A stretch of DNA of 64,000 nt from Aeromicrobium wangtongii (lineage in GTDB: Bacteria > Actinomycetota > Actinomycetes > Propionibacteriales > Nocardioidaceae), in NCBI RefSeq assembly GCF_024584515.1, contig NZ_CP102173.1:1364001-1428000 (forward strand). The letters are read 5' to 3'. The notes beneath the pieces are model-generated. The model was not told the DNA's origin, searched no databases, and was given only the letters and a program-made list of their open reading frames with translations. How positions within the stretch are numbered: position 1 is the stretch's first letter; every line of letters starts with the position of its first letter. A program made the position numbers and the translations under genes. Shown here piece after piece: positions 1 through 10,545 of this stretch.

Positions 1-1364
1 AGTGGACCGCCGACAAGGCGATCGACGCGATCGACAAGGCGGAGCTGACCGGCGTCTTCACCGAGAAGGGCACCCTGCGCAGCTACCCGGGCGGCAGGCT
101 CGCGGCCAACCTCCTCGGCTACGTCAACGGCGCCGGCAAGGGTGTCGCGGGCCTGGAGCAGCAGTACGACAAGATCCTCACCGGCAAGGACGGCTCGAGC
201 ACCTACGAGGTGTCACCGACGGGCCAGCGCATCCCGATGGCCGACAGCACGGTGACCAAGATGGTCCCCGGCAAGGACGTCAAGACCACGATCGACCGCG
301 ATCTGCAGTGGTTCTCCGACCAGCGCCTGGTCAAGGCGGTCCGTGACTCCAGCTCCGACTGGGGGCTCGCGATCACGATGGACGTCAAGACCTGCCAGAT
401 CGTGCAGATGTCGCAGGCTCCCACCTTCGACGCCGACACGCGCACCGGCATGACCGACTCCAACACCGTCTCGCGCGCCGTGCAGACCGTGTACGAGCCC
501 GGCAGCGTCATGAAGACCGTGACGATGGCCGCGCTCGCCGACCAGGGCAAGGTCACCGCCGACACCCCGATCGTGGTGCCCTCCAAGATGGTCATCGACA
601 AGTACCCGATCGGTGACTACTGGGAGCACGGGACGCTCAAGCTCACGGCCGCCGGCGTCATCGCCCTGTCGTCCAACCTCGGCACGATCGTCGCGGCCCG
701 GCAGATGAGCAACGAGACGATGTACGACTACTTCCGCAAGTTCGGCTTCGGCCAGGAGTCCGGGGTGAAGCTGCCGGGAGAGTCCAAGGGCATCCTGAGC
801 AACGGCAAGGACTGGACCAAGGCCAATCACGCGACCATCTCCTTCGGTCAGGGCATCTCGGTCACGGCGATGCAGATGATGCGGGCGGTCGGGGCGATCG
901 CCAACGCCGGCAAGATGTGCGAGCCGGCCGTCGTCGCCAGCACCCGCGACGCGGACGGTGAGGAGACGCCGGTCGGCTCCGCAGCGAGCCACCGCGTCGT
1001 CTCCAAGGACGCCGCCGCGACGGTCACCCGGATGATGGAGGCCGTCACGGCCGAGGACGGCACCGCGCCCGCGGCGGCCATCAAGGGATACCGCGTGGCC
1101 GGCAAGACCGGCACCGCGTGGCGCGTCGACCCCGCGACGGGCCGCTACATCCGCGGCCAGAACACGGTGTCGTTCATGGGCTTCGCCCCGGCCGACAACC
1201 CGCGCTTCCTGACCTACATCGTGCTCGACAAGCCGTACAGCAACGCGGGTGGCGGCTCGACCGCCGCGCCGGTCTTCCACGACATCATGTCGATGGCCCT
1301 GGAGCGCTTCGGCGTCGCGCCCAGCGGCTCGAAGAGCCCCAAGGTCGAGCAGACCTGGGAGTAG
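1..1364 (+). CDS. ftsI: Penicillin-binding protein, FtsI/PBP3 type (5' end missing)
   Basis: This is the septal peptidoglycan transpeptidase, a class B penicillin-binding protein that cross-links stem peptides outside the membrane at the division site. The gene runs in from the left edge, so the membrane anchor and part of the dimerisation domain are missing; 453 codons are visible. All three active-site motifs are present: SVMK (SxxK, with YEPGS before it), SSN, and KTG in AGKTGTA. The position directly before murE, as in other actinobacterial dcw clusters, supports FtsI over an elongation PBP. The stop is TAG at 1362-1364, 30 bases before murE. Family assignment is firm; the true start cannot be seen. 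Confidence 0.95.
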   Translation, partial: WTADKAIDAIDKAELTGVFTEKGTLRSYPGGRLAANLLGYVNGAGKGVAGLEQQYDKILTGKDGSSTYEVSPTGQRIPMADSTVTKMVPGKDVKTTIDRDLQWFSDQRLVKAVRDSSSDWGLAITMDVKTCQIVQMSQAPTFDADTRTGMTDSNTVSRAVQTVYEPGSVMKTVTMAALADQGKVTADTPIVVPSKMVIDKYPIGDYWEHGTLKLTAAGVIALSSNLGTIVAARQMSNETMYDYFRKFGFGQESGVKLPGESKGILSNGKDWTKANHATISFGQGISVTAMQMMRAVGAIANAGKMCEPAVVASTRDADGEETPVGSAASHRVVSKDAAATVTRMMEAVTAEDGTAPAAAIKGYRVAGKTGTAWRVDPATGRYIRGQNTVSFMGFAPADNPRFLTYIVLDKPYSNAGGGSTAAPVFHDIMSMALERFGVAPSGSKSPKVEQTWE

Positions 1365-1382
1365 GCGGCACATGGCGATCGG

Positions 1383-1388
1383 TAGGGT
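1383..1388 (+). promoter_or_regulatory. Candidate -10 box for leaderless murE transcript
   Basis: TAGGGT lies six bases before the murE GTG, and no Shine-Dalgarno sequence fits between them. This TANNNT-N6-start layout recurs across the window and suggests a leaderless mRNA that starts at the GTG. No clear -35 was seen. Inferred from sequence only. Confidence 0.5.
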
Positions 1389-1394
1389 TGCTGG

Positions 1395-2888
1395 GTGACG
1401 CAAGAGATGCGGGTTCGACCTTCCCAGACTCCCCGTTGGGGGCTCGCCGAGCTGGCGGCCGAGGTGGGTGCCACGGCATCCGGCGAGGCGGTCGTCACGG
1501 GCATCGCGCTGAACACGGCGCACGTCCAGCCCGGTGACCTGTACGCGGCGCTGCCCGGCGCCCGGGCACACGGGGCGACCTATGTCGGCCAGGCCGTCGA
1601 GCGTGGCGCGGTGGCGGTCCTGACCGACCGCGACGGTGCGGAGCTGGTCGCGGGGGTCCTGCCCACGATCGTCGTGGATCAGCCGCGTCGGAAGATCGCT
1701 GGGCTGAGTGCCGCGTTCTACGGGCATCCCGCCGAGTCGTTCACGACCGTCGGCATCACCGGCACCCAGGGCAAGACGACCACGACGTACCTGGCCGAGG
1801 CCGCCCTGGGAGACCGGGTCTCGGCCGTCGTCGGGACGATCGGCACGCGCATCGGGCGCGTCCCTGCTGCGTCGACCCTGACGACGCCCGAGGCACCCCA
1901 GCTGCAGGCCCTGTTCGCGGTGATGCGCGAGGAGGGCGTGGAGGTCTGCGCGATGGAGGTCTCCAGCCACGCGCTCGTCCAGGGCCGGGTCGACGGCTTC
2001 TTGTTCGACGTCGCGGTGTTCTTGAACCTGGGCCGCGACCACCTCGACTTCCACCACGACCTGGAGGACTACTTCCTGGCGAAGGCGGCGCTGTTCACCC
2101 CCGAGCGGGCACGGCACGCCGTGATCAACGTCGACGACGCGCACGGACGGCGGCTGCGCGAGCTGACGCCGCTGCCCATCACGACCTTCTCGACCGACGG
2201 CAACGCAGCCGACTGGCGTGCGGTCAACATCCGCCCGCACCGGCTCGGCACCGATCTGGAGGTCATCGGTCCCGACGGTGCCGCCTTCGACCTGTCGGTC
2301 CCGTTGCCCGGCGTCTTCAACGTCTCCAACGCGCTGGCGGTCATCGCGGCACTGGCGACCGCCGGCCACGACCCGGCCGAGCTGGCGGCAGGCATCGCGG
2401 CCAGCACCGGCGTGCCCGGCCGGATGGAGCGGGTCGACGCCGGCCAGCCGTTCACCGCGATCGTCGACTACGCCCACAAGCCCGATGCGGTGACGGCCGT
2501 GCTGTCGGCCCTGCGCCCCGTCACGGCCGGGCGGCTCATCGTCGTCATCGGTGCCGGGGGAGATCGCGACCACGGCAAGCGCCCGCTGATGGGGGAGGCC
2601 GCCGCGCGGCACGCCGACGTGGTGATCGTGACCGACGACAACCCGCGCACCGAGAGCGCCGCCACGATCCGCAGCGCCGTCATGCAGGGTGCCGCCGCCG
2701 GGCCCGGCGTCGCGATCGAGGTGCCCGGGCGCCGTGAGGCGATCGCCCACGCGGTGGCCATGGCGCACCTGGGTGACACCGTCGTGGTCGCCGGCAAGGG
2801 GCACGAACGCGGTCAGGAGGTCGACGGGGTCGTGCATCCCTTCGACGACCGCGAGGTCCTGGTCGAGCTGATCGGAGCCGCCTCATGA
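1395..2888 (+). CDS. murE: UDP-MurNAc-tripeptide synthetase (MurE)
   Basis: Cytoplasmic ATP-dependent ligase that adds the third residue, a diaminopimelic acid, to UDP-MurNAc-L-Ala-D-Glu. At 497 aa it has the usual Mur ligase length. The ATP loop GTQGKTTTT lies near residue 127, and the C-terminal DNPR motif (in TDDNPRTE) is the diaminopimelate-recognition motif of DAP-type MurE, so a DAP-containing wall is expected rather than lysine. The motif alone does not tell meso- from LL-DAP. The GTG start is chosen because a -10 box sits six bases upstream and because homologous sequence (SQTPRWGLAELA) begins soon after. The 3' end overlaps murF by four bases, implying translational coupling. Confidence 0.96.
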   Translation: MTQEMRVRPSQTPRWGLAELAAEVGATASGEAVVTGIALNTAHVQPGDLYAALPGARAHGATYVGQAVERGAVAVLTDRDGAELVAGVLPTIVVDQPRRKIAGLSAAFYGHPAESFTTVGITGTQGKTTTTYLAEAALGDRVSAVVGTIGTRIGRVPAASTLTTPEAPQLQALFAVMREEGVEVCAMEVSSHALVQGRVDGFLFDVAVFLNLGRDHLDFHHDLEDYFLAKAALFTPERARHAVINVDDAHGRRLRELTPLPITTFSTDGNAADWRAVNIRPHRLGTDLEVIGPDGAAFDLSVPLPGVFNVSNALAVIAALATAGHDPAELAAGIAASTGVPGRMERVDAGQPFTAIVDYAHKPDAVTAVLSALRPVTAGRLIVVIGAGGDRDHGKRPLMGEAAARHADVVIVTDDNPRTESAATIRSAVMQGAAAGPGVAIEVPGRREAIAHAVAMAHLGDTVVVAGKGHERGQEVDGVVHPFDDREVLVELIGAAS

Positions 2889-4234
2889 TCCCCATGTCGC
2901 TGGCGCAGATCGCCGACGTCACCGGTGGGACCGTCGTCGGTGACGGCGGGATCGTCGTGGACGGTGCCGCGACGCTGGACTCGCGGGCTGTCGAGCCCGG
3001 CGGCCTGTTCGTGGCGATCGCCGGCGAGCACGCCGACGGGCACGACTTCACGGCACGGGCGGTCGAGGCCGGGGCGGCCGGGGTGCTGGCATCACGCGAC
3101 ACGGGGGTGCCGGGCGTCATCGTCCCCGACGCCACCCGGGCCCTCGGCGTCCTGGCCCGCCACGTGCTGGACGAGCGCGAGGACGTCCAGGTCGTCGCGA
3201 TGACCGGCTCGAGCGGCAAGACCAGCGTCAAGGACCTCATCGCGCACCTGCTGGCGCCGGAGGGGGCCACCGTCGCCACCCGCGGCAACCACAACAACGA
3301 GCTCGGCGTCCCGCTGACGGTGCTCCAGGTCGACGAGCTGACGCGCTTCCTCGTGGTCGAGATGGGCGCACGGGCCATCGGCGACATCGCCGCCCTGTGC
3401 GAGATCGCCCCGCCGGACATCGGCATGGTGCTGAACGTCGGCCTCGCCCACGTCGGCGAGTTCGGCTCGGCCGACCGCATCGCGGTGGCCAAGGGCGAGA
3501 TGGCCGAGTCCACCGGCCCGGACGGGGTCGTGGTCCTGAACGCCGACGACCCCCGGGTGTCGGCGATGGTGTCGCGGACGCGCGCCAGCGTCACGACCTT
3601 CGGCACGACCGGTGACGTGCGGGTCGGTGCGGTGCGCCTGGATGACGACGGGTCCCCGCACTTCACCTTGAGCCACCACGGACGTTCCGTCGAGGCCCAC
3701 GTGCCGCTGATCGGCGACTACCACGCGATGAACGCGGCAGCGGCCGCAGCCGCCGCGCTGTCGCTGGGCGTCGACCTGGAGACGATCGCCGCCCGCTTGG
3801 CGACGGCCGACACCGCCAGGTCTCCCATGCGCATGGAGCGCCACGTCCGGGCCGACGGGCTCGTGGTCATCAACGACGCCTACAACGCCAATCCCCAGTC
3901 GATGGCCGCCTCCCTGCGCGCGGTCGCCGCGATCAGCCGCGGGCGGGGTGTCGCCGTGCTCGGGCCGATGTTCGAGCTGGGTGAGCAGAGCGACGCCGAG
4001 CACCGCCGGATCGGGCGTCTGGCGGCCGATCTGGGCTTCACCCGGGTCGTGGTCGTCGGCGCGGAGGCCAGCGCGATCGCGGACGGGGCCGGTGACATCG
4101 CCGAGCTCGTCGACGATGCCGATGTGGCGACCCGCACACTGCCCGCGAGCCTGTCCGGGGACGAGGTCGTACTTGTGAAAGCATCGAGGGGCGCGCGGCT
4201 CGAGCGCGTCTCCCAGGCGCTCGTCCAAGCCTGA
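2885..4234 (+). CDS. murF: UDP-MurNAc-tripeptide--D-Ala-D-Ala ligase (MurF)
   Basis: Last cytoplasmic Mur ligase: it joins D-Ala-D-Ala to UDP-MurNAc-tripeptide, completing the pentapeptide precursor. The protein is 449 aa. It has the Mur ligase P-loop [10 protein letters not shown] near residue 110, the central-domain sequence [12 protein letters not shown], and the C-terminal [11 protein letters not shown], which is diagnostic of MurF. The ATG overlaps the murE stop as ATGA, so it is read in the same operon. A 55-base gap with its own ribosome site follows before mraY. Nothing is unusual for the family. Confidence 0.96.
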   Translation: MIPMSLAQIADVTGGTVVGDGGIVVDGAATLDSRAVEPGGLFVAIAGEHADGHDFTARAVEAGAAGVLASRDTGVPGVIVPDATRALGVLARHVLDEREDVQVVAMTGSSGKTSVKDLIAHLLAPEGATVATRGNHNNELGVPLTVLQVDELTRFLVVEMGARAIGDIAALCEIAPPDIGMVLNVGLAHVGEFGSADRIAVAKGEMAESTGPDGVVVLNADDPRVSAMVSRTRASVTTFGTTGDVRVGAVRLDDDGSPHFTLSHHGRSVEAHVPLIGDYHAMNAAAAAAAALSLGVDLETIAARLATADTARSPMRMERHVRADGLVVINDAYNANPQSMAASLRAVAAISRGRGVAVLGPMFELGEQSDAEHRRIGRLAADLGFTRVVVVGAEASAIADGAGDIAELVDDADVATRTLPASLSGDEVVLVKASRGARLERVSQALVQA

Positions 4235-4289
4235 CCTCCCACTCGACGACAGCACGCCGAGGCATCTCCCCGAAAGGAACCACCACGCG

Positions 4290-5354
4290 ATGAAGGCCAT
4301 CCTGATCGCAGGAGCGCTCTCGCTGTTGGTCACGCTCATCGGCACCCGGTTCGCGATCTCGGTGCTGGTCAAGCAGGGCTACGGCCAGCTGATCCGCGAT
4401 GACGGCCCGACCTCGCACCACACCAAGCGCGGCACCCCCACGATGGGTGGCCTGGTCATCATCATCGCGGTGCTCGTGGGCTACTTCGCGGCGAAGCTGG
4501 CCACCCAGACGGCGCCCAGCGCCTCCGCGATGCTGCTGCTGTTCCTGTTCGTGGGCCTCGGCGCGATCGGCTTCCTCGACGACTTCATCAAGGTCTCCAA
4601 GCAACGCAACCTGGGCCTGCGCAGCAAGGCCAAGCTGGTCGGCCAGACCGTCATCGGCCTGATCTTCGCGTGGCTGGCGATCATGTGGGAGGACGACGCG
4701 GGACGCACGCCCATCACGCACGCGATCTCGTTCACCCGCGACTTCGACGGGTGGCGGCTGCCCACGGCGCTGCTGGTGATCTGGGTGCTGCTGCTGGTCG
4801 CCGGTGCCAGCAACGGCGTCAACCTGACCGACGGCCTGGACGGTCTGGCGACCGGCGCCGCGATGATGGTCTTCGGCGCGTACGTGTTCATCAACATCTG
4901 GCAGAGCGGCCAGAACTGCGCCACCAACCCTGGCATCAAGTGCTACGAGGTGCGTGACCCGCTCGACCTGGCCGTCGTGGCGTCCGCGCTGACGGGTGCA
5001 TGCTTCGGCTTCCTGTGGTGGAACGCGTCCCCGGCCAAGATCTTCATGGGCGACACCGGCTCGCTGTCGCTCGGTGGCGCGATGGCCGGCTTCGCGCTGA
5101 TGACCCGCACCGAGCTGCTCCTGGTCATCATCGGCGGCCTGTTCGTCGCGATCACGATGTCGGTGATCCTCCAGGTCGGCTGGTTCAAGCTGTCCGGCGG
5201 CAAACGAATATTCCGGATGGCACCATTGCAGCACCACTTCGAGCTGCTCGGGTGGGCCGAGATCACGATCGTGGTGCGGTTCTGGATCATCAGCGGCCTG
5301 TGCGTCGCGACCGGCCTGGGCATCTTCTACAGCGAATGGGTCACCGGCGTATGA
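4290..5354 (+). CDS. mraY: Phospho-MurNAc-pentapeptide transferase (MraY)
   Basis: Integral membrane enzyme that moves phospho-MurNAc-pentapeptide onto undecaprenyl phosphate to make lipid I. The 354 aa include about ten hydrophobic segments. Conserved cytoplasmic loops are visible: [12 protein letters not shown] near the N-terminus, [17 protein letters not shown] and the late HHFE motif ([11 protein letters not shown]), carrying the Asp and His residues used for Mg2+ binding and catalysis. The start ATG follows a GAAAGGA ribosome site at 4272-4278. The TGA overlaps murD as ATGA. Confidence 0.96.
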   Translation: MKAILIAGALSLLVTLIGTRFAISVLVKQGYGQLIRDDGPTSHHTKRGTPTMGGLVIIIAVLVGYFAAKLATQTAPSASAMLLLFLFVGLGAIGFLDDFIKVSKQRNLGLRSKAKLVGQTVIGLIFAWLAIMWEDDAGRTPITHAISFTRDFDGWRLPTALLVIWVLLLVAGASNGVNLTDGLDGLATGAAMMVFGAYVFINIWQSGQNCATNPGIKCYEVRDPLDLAVVASALTGACFGFLWWNASPAKIFMGDTGSLSLGGAMAGFALMTRTELLLVIIGGLFVAITMSVILQVGWFKLSGGKRIFRMAPLQHHFELLGWAEITIVVRFWIISGLCVATGLGIFYSEWVTGV

Positions 5355-6823
5355 CGATCGACGTGTTCTCGCTCGGCCGAAGCTCCTCGTGGGAGGGCGT
5401 CCGCGCGGCGGTCGGCGGTCTCGGGGTCAGCGGCTTCGCCGCCGCCGACACCCTGCAGCACCTCGGGGCCGATGTCATCGCGATGGACGACGGCGACGAC
5501 GACGCCCTGCGCGAGAAGGGCACGCTGCTGGAGCTGCTGGGCGTCGACGTGCGCCTGGGCCCCGGCTCGACCGCGACGTTCCCCGAGGGCGTCGACCTGT
5601 TCGTGACCTCCCCGGGCTGGTCGCCCACGACACCGCTGCTCGCCGAGGCCGCGGCCCGTGCCATCCCGGTGTGGGGCGAGGTGGAGCTCGCGTGGCGGCT
5701 GCGCGGTGACGACCCGGCACCGTGGCTCACGGTCACCGGCACCAACGGCAAGACCACGACGGTGCAGATGCTCGAGTCGATCCTGCGGGCGCAGGGCCTC
5801 AACGCCCTCGCGGTCGGCAACGTCGGCACCCCCGTGCTGGAGGCCGTCATGAACCCCGAGCGGTTCGACGTGCTGGCCGTCGAGCTGTCCAGCTATCAGC
5901 TGCACTGGAGCCAGTCCATCTCGGCGCAGGCCAGCGCCGTGCTCAACCTGGCGCCCGACCACATCGACTGGCACGGCGGCCTGGACGCCTACACCGCCGA
6001 CAAGGCCCGCATCTACGAGCGCACCCAGGTCGCGTGCGTCTACAACGTGCAGGATCCCGTGACCGAGCACATGGTCGAGGAGGCCGACGTCGTCGAGGGC
6101 TGCCGGGCGATCGGCTTCACGCTCGGCATCCCAGCGCCCGGCATGATCGGCCTGGTCGACGACGCGATCGCCGACCGCGCGTTCATCGCCGGCCGCCTCT
6201 CCACCGCCGCCGAGCTCGGCAGCGTCGGCGACATCGGCCTGGCCGCGCACGGCGATGCCGACCGGGTGCCGCCGCCGCACGTCGTGGCCAATGCGCTCGC
6301 CGCCGCGGCACTCGCGCGGGCGCACGGCGTCGAGCCCCGGGCGGTCCGCGACGGCCTGCGCGCGTTCGTGCCCGATGCCCACCGCATCGCCGAGGTCGCC
6401 ACGATCGACGGGGTGCGCTGGGTCGACGACTCGAAGGCGACCAATGCGCACGCCGCGCAGGCCTCGATCCACGGATTCGCCGATGTCGTGTGGATCGCCG
6501 GGGGACTGGCCAAGGGCGCGACCTTCGACGAGCTGGTCATCGCGGTCCGCGACCGGCTGCGCGCGGCCGTCCTGATCGGGACGGACCGGGCGCTGATCGC
6601 CGAGGCGCTGCGCCGACACGCGCCTGACGTCCCCATCGTGGAGGTGGACACCGGAGACACTGATCCCATGGAACGCGTCGTCGAGGTCGCGGCACCGCTC
6701 GCCCGCCCGGGTGACACCGTGCTGCTGGCCCCGGGATGCGCGTCCATGGACCAGTTCCGCAACTACGCGGCGCGGGGCGACAGCTTCGCGGCCGCGGTGA
6801 ACAGGCTGCGGAATCACTCCTGA
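5351..6823 (+). CDS. murD: UDP-MurNAc-L-alanine--D-glutamate ligase (MurD)
   Basis: Cytoplasmic Mur ligase adding D-Glu to UDP-MurNAc-L-Ala. The protein is 490 aa and starts [10 protein letters not shown]. Visible are the N-terminal Rossmann stretch [11 protein letters not shown], the ATP loop [10 protein letters not shown] near residue 135, [12 protein letters not shown], and the late [11 protein letters not shown] motif that is specific to MurD. The frame stays open well upstream, but ATG 5351 fits best because it forms an ATGA overlap with mraY and removes a non-homologous extension. The N-terminus ([13 protein letters not shown]) is a little longer than is typical. Confidence 0.94.
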   Translation: MTIDVFSLGRSSSWEGVRAAVGGLGVSGFAAADTLQHLGADVIAMDDGDDDALREKGTLLELLGVDVRLGPGSTATFPEGVDLFVTSPGWSPTTPLLAEAAARAIPVWGEVELAWRLRGDDPAPWLTVTGTNGKTTTVQMLESILRAQGLNALAVGNVGTPVLEAVMNPERFDVLAVELSSYQLHWSQSISAQASAVLNLAPDHIDWHGGLDAYTADKARIYERTQVACVYNVQDPVTEHMVEEADVVEGCRAIGFTLGIPAPGMIGLVDDAIADRAFIAGRLSTAAELGSVGDIGLAAHGDADRVPPPHVVANALAAAALARAHGVEPRAVRDGLRAFVPDAHRIAEVATIDGVRWVDDSKATNAHAAQASIHGFADVVWIAGGLAKGATFDELVIAVRDRLRAAVLIGTDRALIAEALRRHAPDVPIVEVDTGDTDPMERVVEVAAPLARPGDTVLLAPGCASMDQFRNYAARGDSFAAAVNRLRNHS

Positions 6824-6851
6824 ACCAACCCCCCGGCAGAGGACGACCACG

Positions 6852-8066
6852 ATGCGGAGCACCAGCGAGGCGATACGGCGGACGCTCGAGCGTCCGCTCG
6901 CGTCGTACCAGCTGATCCTCGGCACGACGGCCCTGCTGCTGGGCATCGGCCTGATCATGGTGCTGAGCGCCAGCTCGGTCTTCGCATTGGTCAACTACGG
7001 CAGCTCGTTCGCGATCGTCCTGCGTCAGCTGATCTTCGCGGTCCTCGGCGTCATCGGGGCGGTCATCGCCTCGCGCATGCCGCTGTCGCTGCTGCGCCGC
7101 CTCATCCTGCCGTTCCTGATCGTCTCGGTGGCGCTGATCGGCGCCACCTTCATCCCCGGCGTCGGCATCGAGGTCAACGGCAACCGCAACTGGCTGCCGC
7201 TGTTCGGCGGCTTCCAGCTGCAGCCCTCGGAGTTCGCCAAGCTCGCCCTCGTGCTGTGGATCGCCGATCTGTACGCCCGCCGCCAGAAGTACCTGGGCAC
7301 CCCGCGCTACGTCCTGACCCCGATGGTGCCGGTCGCCGGCGCCGTCGCGCTGCTGGTCGTCGGTCAGCACGACCTGGGCACCGCGGTGGTCATCTTCGCG
7401 GTGATCGTGGGGATGCTGTGGATCGCGGGCCTCCCGCGCCGGCACATGTGGGGCATCCTGGCCGGACTGTTCGTGGGACTGCTCGTCGCGGTCGCCAACT
7501 CCCCGCACCGGGTCGAGCGGTTCTTGAACTTCACCAACCCGCAGGCCGATCCGGACAGCGCGGGCTTCCAGGCCATCCACGGCATGATGGCGCTGGCCCG
7601 CGGCGGCTTCTGGGGCGTCGGGCTGGGCGGCAGCCGGCAGAAGTGGGGATCCCTGCCCGAGGCCCACACCGACTTCATCCTGGCCGTGATCGGCGAGGAG
7701 ATCGGCCTGCTGGGGACGCTGGTGGTGCTGGCGCTGTTCATCGTGCTGAGCCTCGGCGGCATCCGCGTCGCGACCCGTACCCGCGACCCCTTCGTCCGCT
7801 ATGCGGCTGCGGGCATCACGATCTGGCTGATGATCCAGGCCATCATCAACATCGGCATGGTCCTGGGCCTGATGCCGGTCATCGGCATCCCGCTGCCGCT
7901 GATCTCGTACGGCGGATCGAGCCTGCTCGTGACGCTGGTCGCCCTGGGCGTGCTGCTCAACTGTGCCAAGACCGAACCCGGGGCCAAGCGTGCGCTGGCC
8001 GCCGGGCGGGCGAGCCGCAAGCGCTCGACCGCCCCGGCCCGGGTGAGCCTCGCTGGAAGGCGATGA
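6852..8066 (+). CDS. ftsW: Lipid II polymerase / division protein FtsW
   Basis: SEDS-family membrane protein that polymerises glycan strands from lipid II together with its partner PBP FtsI. The 404 aa hold about ten membrane helices. Family landmarks include WLPLFGGFQLQPSEFAK, GQHDLGTAVV (with the conserved Asp), the large loop with GSRQKWGSLPEAHTDFI, and ISYGGSS near the end. FtsW is preferred over RodA because it sits between murD and murG. The basic C-terminal tail (ASRKRSTAPARVSLAGRR) is cytoplasmic. A ribosome site AGAGGA precedes the ATG, and the stop overlaps murG as ATGA. Confidence 0.94.
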   Translation: MRSTSEAIRRTLERPLASYQLILGTTALLLGIGLIMVLSASSVFALVNYGSSFAIVLRQLIFAVLGVIGAVIASRMPLSLLRRLILPFLIVSVALIGATFIPGVGIEVNGNRNWLPLFGGFQLQPSEFAKLALVLWIADLYARRQKYLGTPRYVLTPMVPVAGAVALLVVGQHDLGTAVVIFAVIVGMLWIAGLPRRHMWGILAGLFVGLLVAVANSPHRVERFLNFTNPQADPDSAGFQAIHGMMALARGGFWGVGLGGSRQKWGSLPEAHTDFILAVIGEEIGLLGTLVVLALFIVLSLGGIRVATRTRDPFVRYAAAGITIWLMIQAIINIGMVLGLMPVIGIPLPLISYGGSSLLVTLVALGVLLNCAKTEPGAKRALAAGRASRKRSTAPARVSLAGRR

Positions 8067-9145
8067 ACCACGTGCGTGTACTGCTCGCCGGCGGAGGAAC
8101 TGCCGGACACACCTCGCCCCTGCTCGCGACAGCCGCCGTGCTGTCGCGCGACGGCGCCGACGTCACCTGTCTGGGGACCCCGCGTGGCCTGGAGGTCACG
8201 CTGATCCCGCAGGCGGGGTACCGGCTCGAGCTGGTGCCGCCGGTGCCGCTGCCGCGCAAGCCCGGCAGGGCGATGCTGCAGGTGCCGTCCCGGCTGCGCG
8301 CCGCGGTCCGCGCCACCGGCGAGGTCATCGACCGGGTCCGACCCGATGTCATCGTCGGCTTCGGCGGCTACGTCTCGGTGCCGGCGTACCTGGTCGCCCG
8401 CAAGCGCGGCATCCCGCTGGTGGTGCACGAGGGCAATGCGATGCCAGGCATCGCCAACAAGCTGGGCGCCCGGTTCACCGAGCACGTCGCGACGAGCTTC
8501 CCCGACACCGCCCTGCGACACGCCCACTACCTCGGGCTGCCGATCCGCCGCGAGATCTCCCACCTGGACCGCGCCGCGATGCGCGGCGAGGCGCGTGCGT
8601 TCTTCGGGCTCGACGCCGACCGACCGACCCTGCTGGTCACGGGTGGCTCGCAGGGCGCCCGGCGCATCAACCACGCGGTGTCCGCCGCGGCGCGCGACCT
8701 GGCCGATGCCGGGGTCCAGGTGCTGCACGCCGCGGGCCGCCCCGAGGAGGTCGCCGTCACGTCACTGGCCGGCGCCCCGCCGTATGTCGTCGCCCCGTTC
8801 ATCGACCGGATGGACCTGGCGTACGCCGCCGCCGACATGATCGTGTGCCGCTCTGGCGCCAACACCGTCACGGAGGTCGCGGCGGTCGGCCTGCCGGCGG
8901 CCTTCGTGCCGCTGCCGATCGGCAACGGTGAGCAGGCGCTCAACGCCCATCCGGTCGTGCAGGCCGGGGGAGCGCTGCTGATCGACGACGCCGCCCTGAC
9001 GCCCGCCTGGATCCACAACGTCGTGATCCCGCTGGTGTCGGACACCGAGCGGCTGGCCGCGATGTCGGCGGCTGCGAGCGGCATCGTGGCCCGCGACGCC
9101 GACGAGAAGCTGGCCGCCATGATCGTGTCGGCGGCCACGGCATGA
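8063..9145 (+). CDS. murG: MurG: lipid I N-acetylglucosaminyltransferase
   Basis: Peripheral inner-face GT-B glycosyltransferase that adds GlcNAc from UDP-GlcNAc to lipid I, giving lipid II. The 360 aa match the family. Visible are the glycine-rich N-terminal loop GGGTAGHTSP, VIVGFGGYVSVPAYL, HEGNAMPGIANK and the UDP-GlcNAc-binding stretch CRSGANTVTEVAAVGLPAAFVPLP. The ORF is open far upstream inside ftsW in another frame; ATG 8063 is chosen for the ATGA overlap and because MurG homology begins at once (VRVLLAGGGTAGH). Confidence 0.96.
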   Translation: MNHVRVLLAGGGTAGHTSPLLATAAVLSRDGADVTCLGTPRGLEVTLIPQAGYRLELVPPVPLPRKPGRAMLQVPSRLRAAVRATGEVIDRVRPDVIVGFGGYVSVPAYLVARKRGIPLVVHEGNAMPGIANKLGARFTEHVATSFPDTALRHAHYLGLPIRREISHLDRAAMRGEARAFFGLDADRPTLLVTGGSQGARRINHAVSAAARDLADAGVQVLHAAGRPEEVAVTSLAGAPPYVVAPFIDRMDLAYAAADMIVCRSGANTVTEVAAVGLPAAFVPLPIGNGEQALNAHPVVQAGGALLIDDAALTPAWIHNVVIPLVSDTERLAAMSAAASGIVARDADEKLAAMIVSAATA

Positions 9146-10545
9146 GGATCCCCGTTCCCACCGACATCCCCTCGGCGACCGAGCTGGGCCACGTGTTCTT
9201 CGTGGGCATCGGCGGTGCCGGTCTGTCGGCGATCGCCCGCCTCATGGCGCAGCAGGGCATCCCGGTCAGCGGCAGCGACGCCCACGAGTCGGCCGTCCTG
9301 GCGGCGCTGCGGGCCGAGGGCATCACCTGTCACGTGGGTCACGACGCGGAACACCTGGCCGGCGTCGACACCGTCATCGCGTCGACGGCCGTGCGCGACG
9401 ACAACCCCGAGATCGTCGAGGCGCAGCGCCGCGGCCTGCGGCTGTGGCCCCGGTCGGCCGGCCTGCGCTCGGTGATGCAGGGGCGCCGCACGATCGCCGT
9501 CGCCGGCACCCACGGCAAGACCACCACGACGGCGATGCTGACGTGCGCGCTCATCGCGGCCGGCGCAGAGCCGTCCTTCGCGATCGGTGCCGAGGTCGCG
9601 AGCCTGGGCGCCAATGCGCGCCTGGGTGCGAGCGATCTGCTGGTCGCCGAGGCCGACGAGAGCGATGGCGCCTTCCTGGTCTACGAGCCCGAGGGTGCCG
9701 TGGTCACCAATGTCGACGCCGACCACCTGGACAACTACGGCACGGTCGAGGCCTACGAGGCGGCATTCGACGAGTTCGTCGGCCGGGTCGGGCGGTTCCT
9801 GGTGCTCAGCGCGGACGATCCGCGGACCGGCGACCTGGCAGCCCTGGCCCGCGACCGCGGGCTGGAGGTGCTGACGGCCGGATTCGGCGAGGACGCCGAC
9901 CTGAGGGGACTGCACCTCGCGGTCGAAGGCACCACGACGACCTTCGACGTCGCCCTGCGCGGCGTCGATCTGGGCCGGGTCGAGCTGGCGGTGCCGGGCG
10001 CGCACTATGCGCTGGACGCCCTGCTCGCGCTCGGTGCCGGACTGCTGCTGGACCAGAACGTCGACCTGCTGATCGCCGGGCTCGGCGCCTACACCGGCGC
10101 GAACCGCCGCATGCAGCTGCTCGGCGAGGCCGGTGGCGTGCGCGTCTACGACTCCTACGCCCATCATCCGACCGAGATCCGGGCCGATCTGGCTGCCGCC
10201 CGTGCGGTGGCCGGCCCCGACCGGCTCGTCGTGGCCTACCAGCCGCACCTGGTCAGCCGCACCCGCACGTACGGCGTCCAGATGGGGCAGGCGCTGTCGG
10301 CCGCGGACCGCGTCGTCGTCGCCGACATCTACCTCGCGCGCGAGGATGCCGATCCGGCCGTCACGTCGGCCCTCGTGGCCGATGCCGTGACCGGGCCGGA
10401 GGCAACCCTCGGCGGTCCCGTGGCGGGGCTGGCGGACGTCCTCGTGCCCGAGTTGCGTCCCGGCGACCTGTTGCTGACCCTGGGCGCCGGCGACATCACG
10501 ACCGTGGGCCCGGCGGTGCTGGAGGTCCTGGGCGGCGGGCGATGA
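9142..10545 (+). CDS. murC: UDP-MurNAc--L-alanine ligase (MurC)
   Basis: First Mur ligase of the pathway, joining L-Ala to UDP-MurNAc. At 467 aa it is full length. It carries the N-terminal FVGIGGAGLSAIARLM nucleotide fold, the ATP loop GTHGKTTTTAML near residue 123, EADESDGAFL, NVDADHLDNY, and DSYAHHPTEI in the C-terminal domain, all typical MurC sequences. Start and stop both lie in ATGA overlaps, with murG and ftsQ, so the three genes are almost certainly cotranslated. Confidence 0.96.
   Translation: MRIPVPTDIPSATELGHVFFVGIGGAGLSAIARLMAQQGIPVSGSDAHESAVLAALRAEGITCHVGHDAEHLAGVDTVIASTAVRDDNPEIVEAQRRGLRLWPRSAGLRSVMQGRRTIAVAGTHGKTTTTAMLTCALIAAGAEPSFAIGAEVASLGANARLGASDLLVAEADESDGAFLVYEPEGAVVTNVDADHLDNYGTVEAYEAAFDEFVGRVGRFLVLSADDPRTGDLAALARDRGLEVLTAGFGEDADLRGLHLAVEGTTTTFDVALRGVDLGRVELAVPGAHYALDALLALGAGLLLDQNVDLLIAGLGAYTGANRRMQLLGEAGGVRVYDSYAHHPTEIRADLAAARAVAGPDRLVVAYQPHLVSRTRTYGVQMGQALSAADRVVVADIYLAREDADPAVTSALVADAVTGPEATLGGPVAGLADVLVPELRPGDLLLTLGAGDITTVGPAVLEVLGGGR

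Noticed and set aside
213..2837. Very long minus-strand open frame opposite ftsI and murE
   Set aside because: Its protein is a low-complexity Arg/Gly/Asp/His-rich shadow with no motifs, while the plus strand has clear FtsI and MurE active-site sequences. Such shadows are expected at this GC content.
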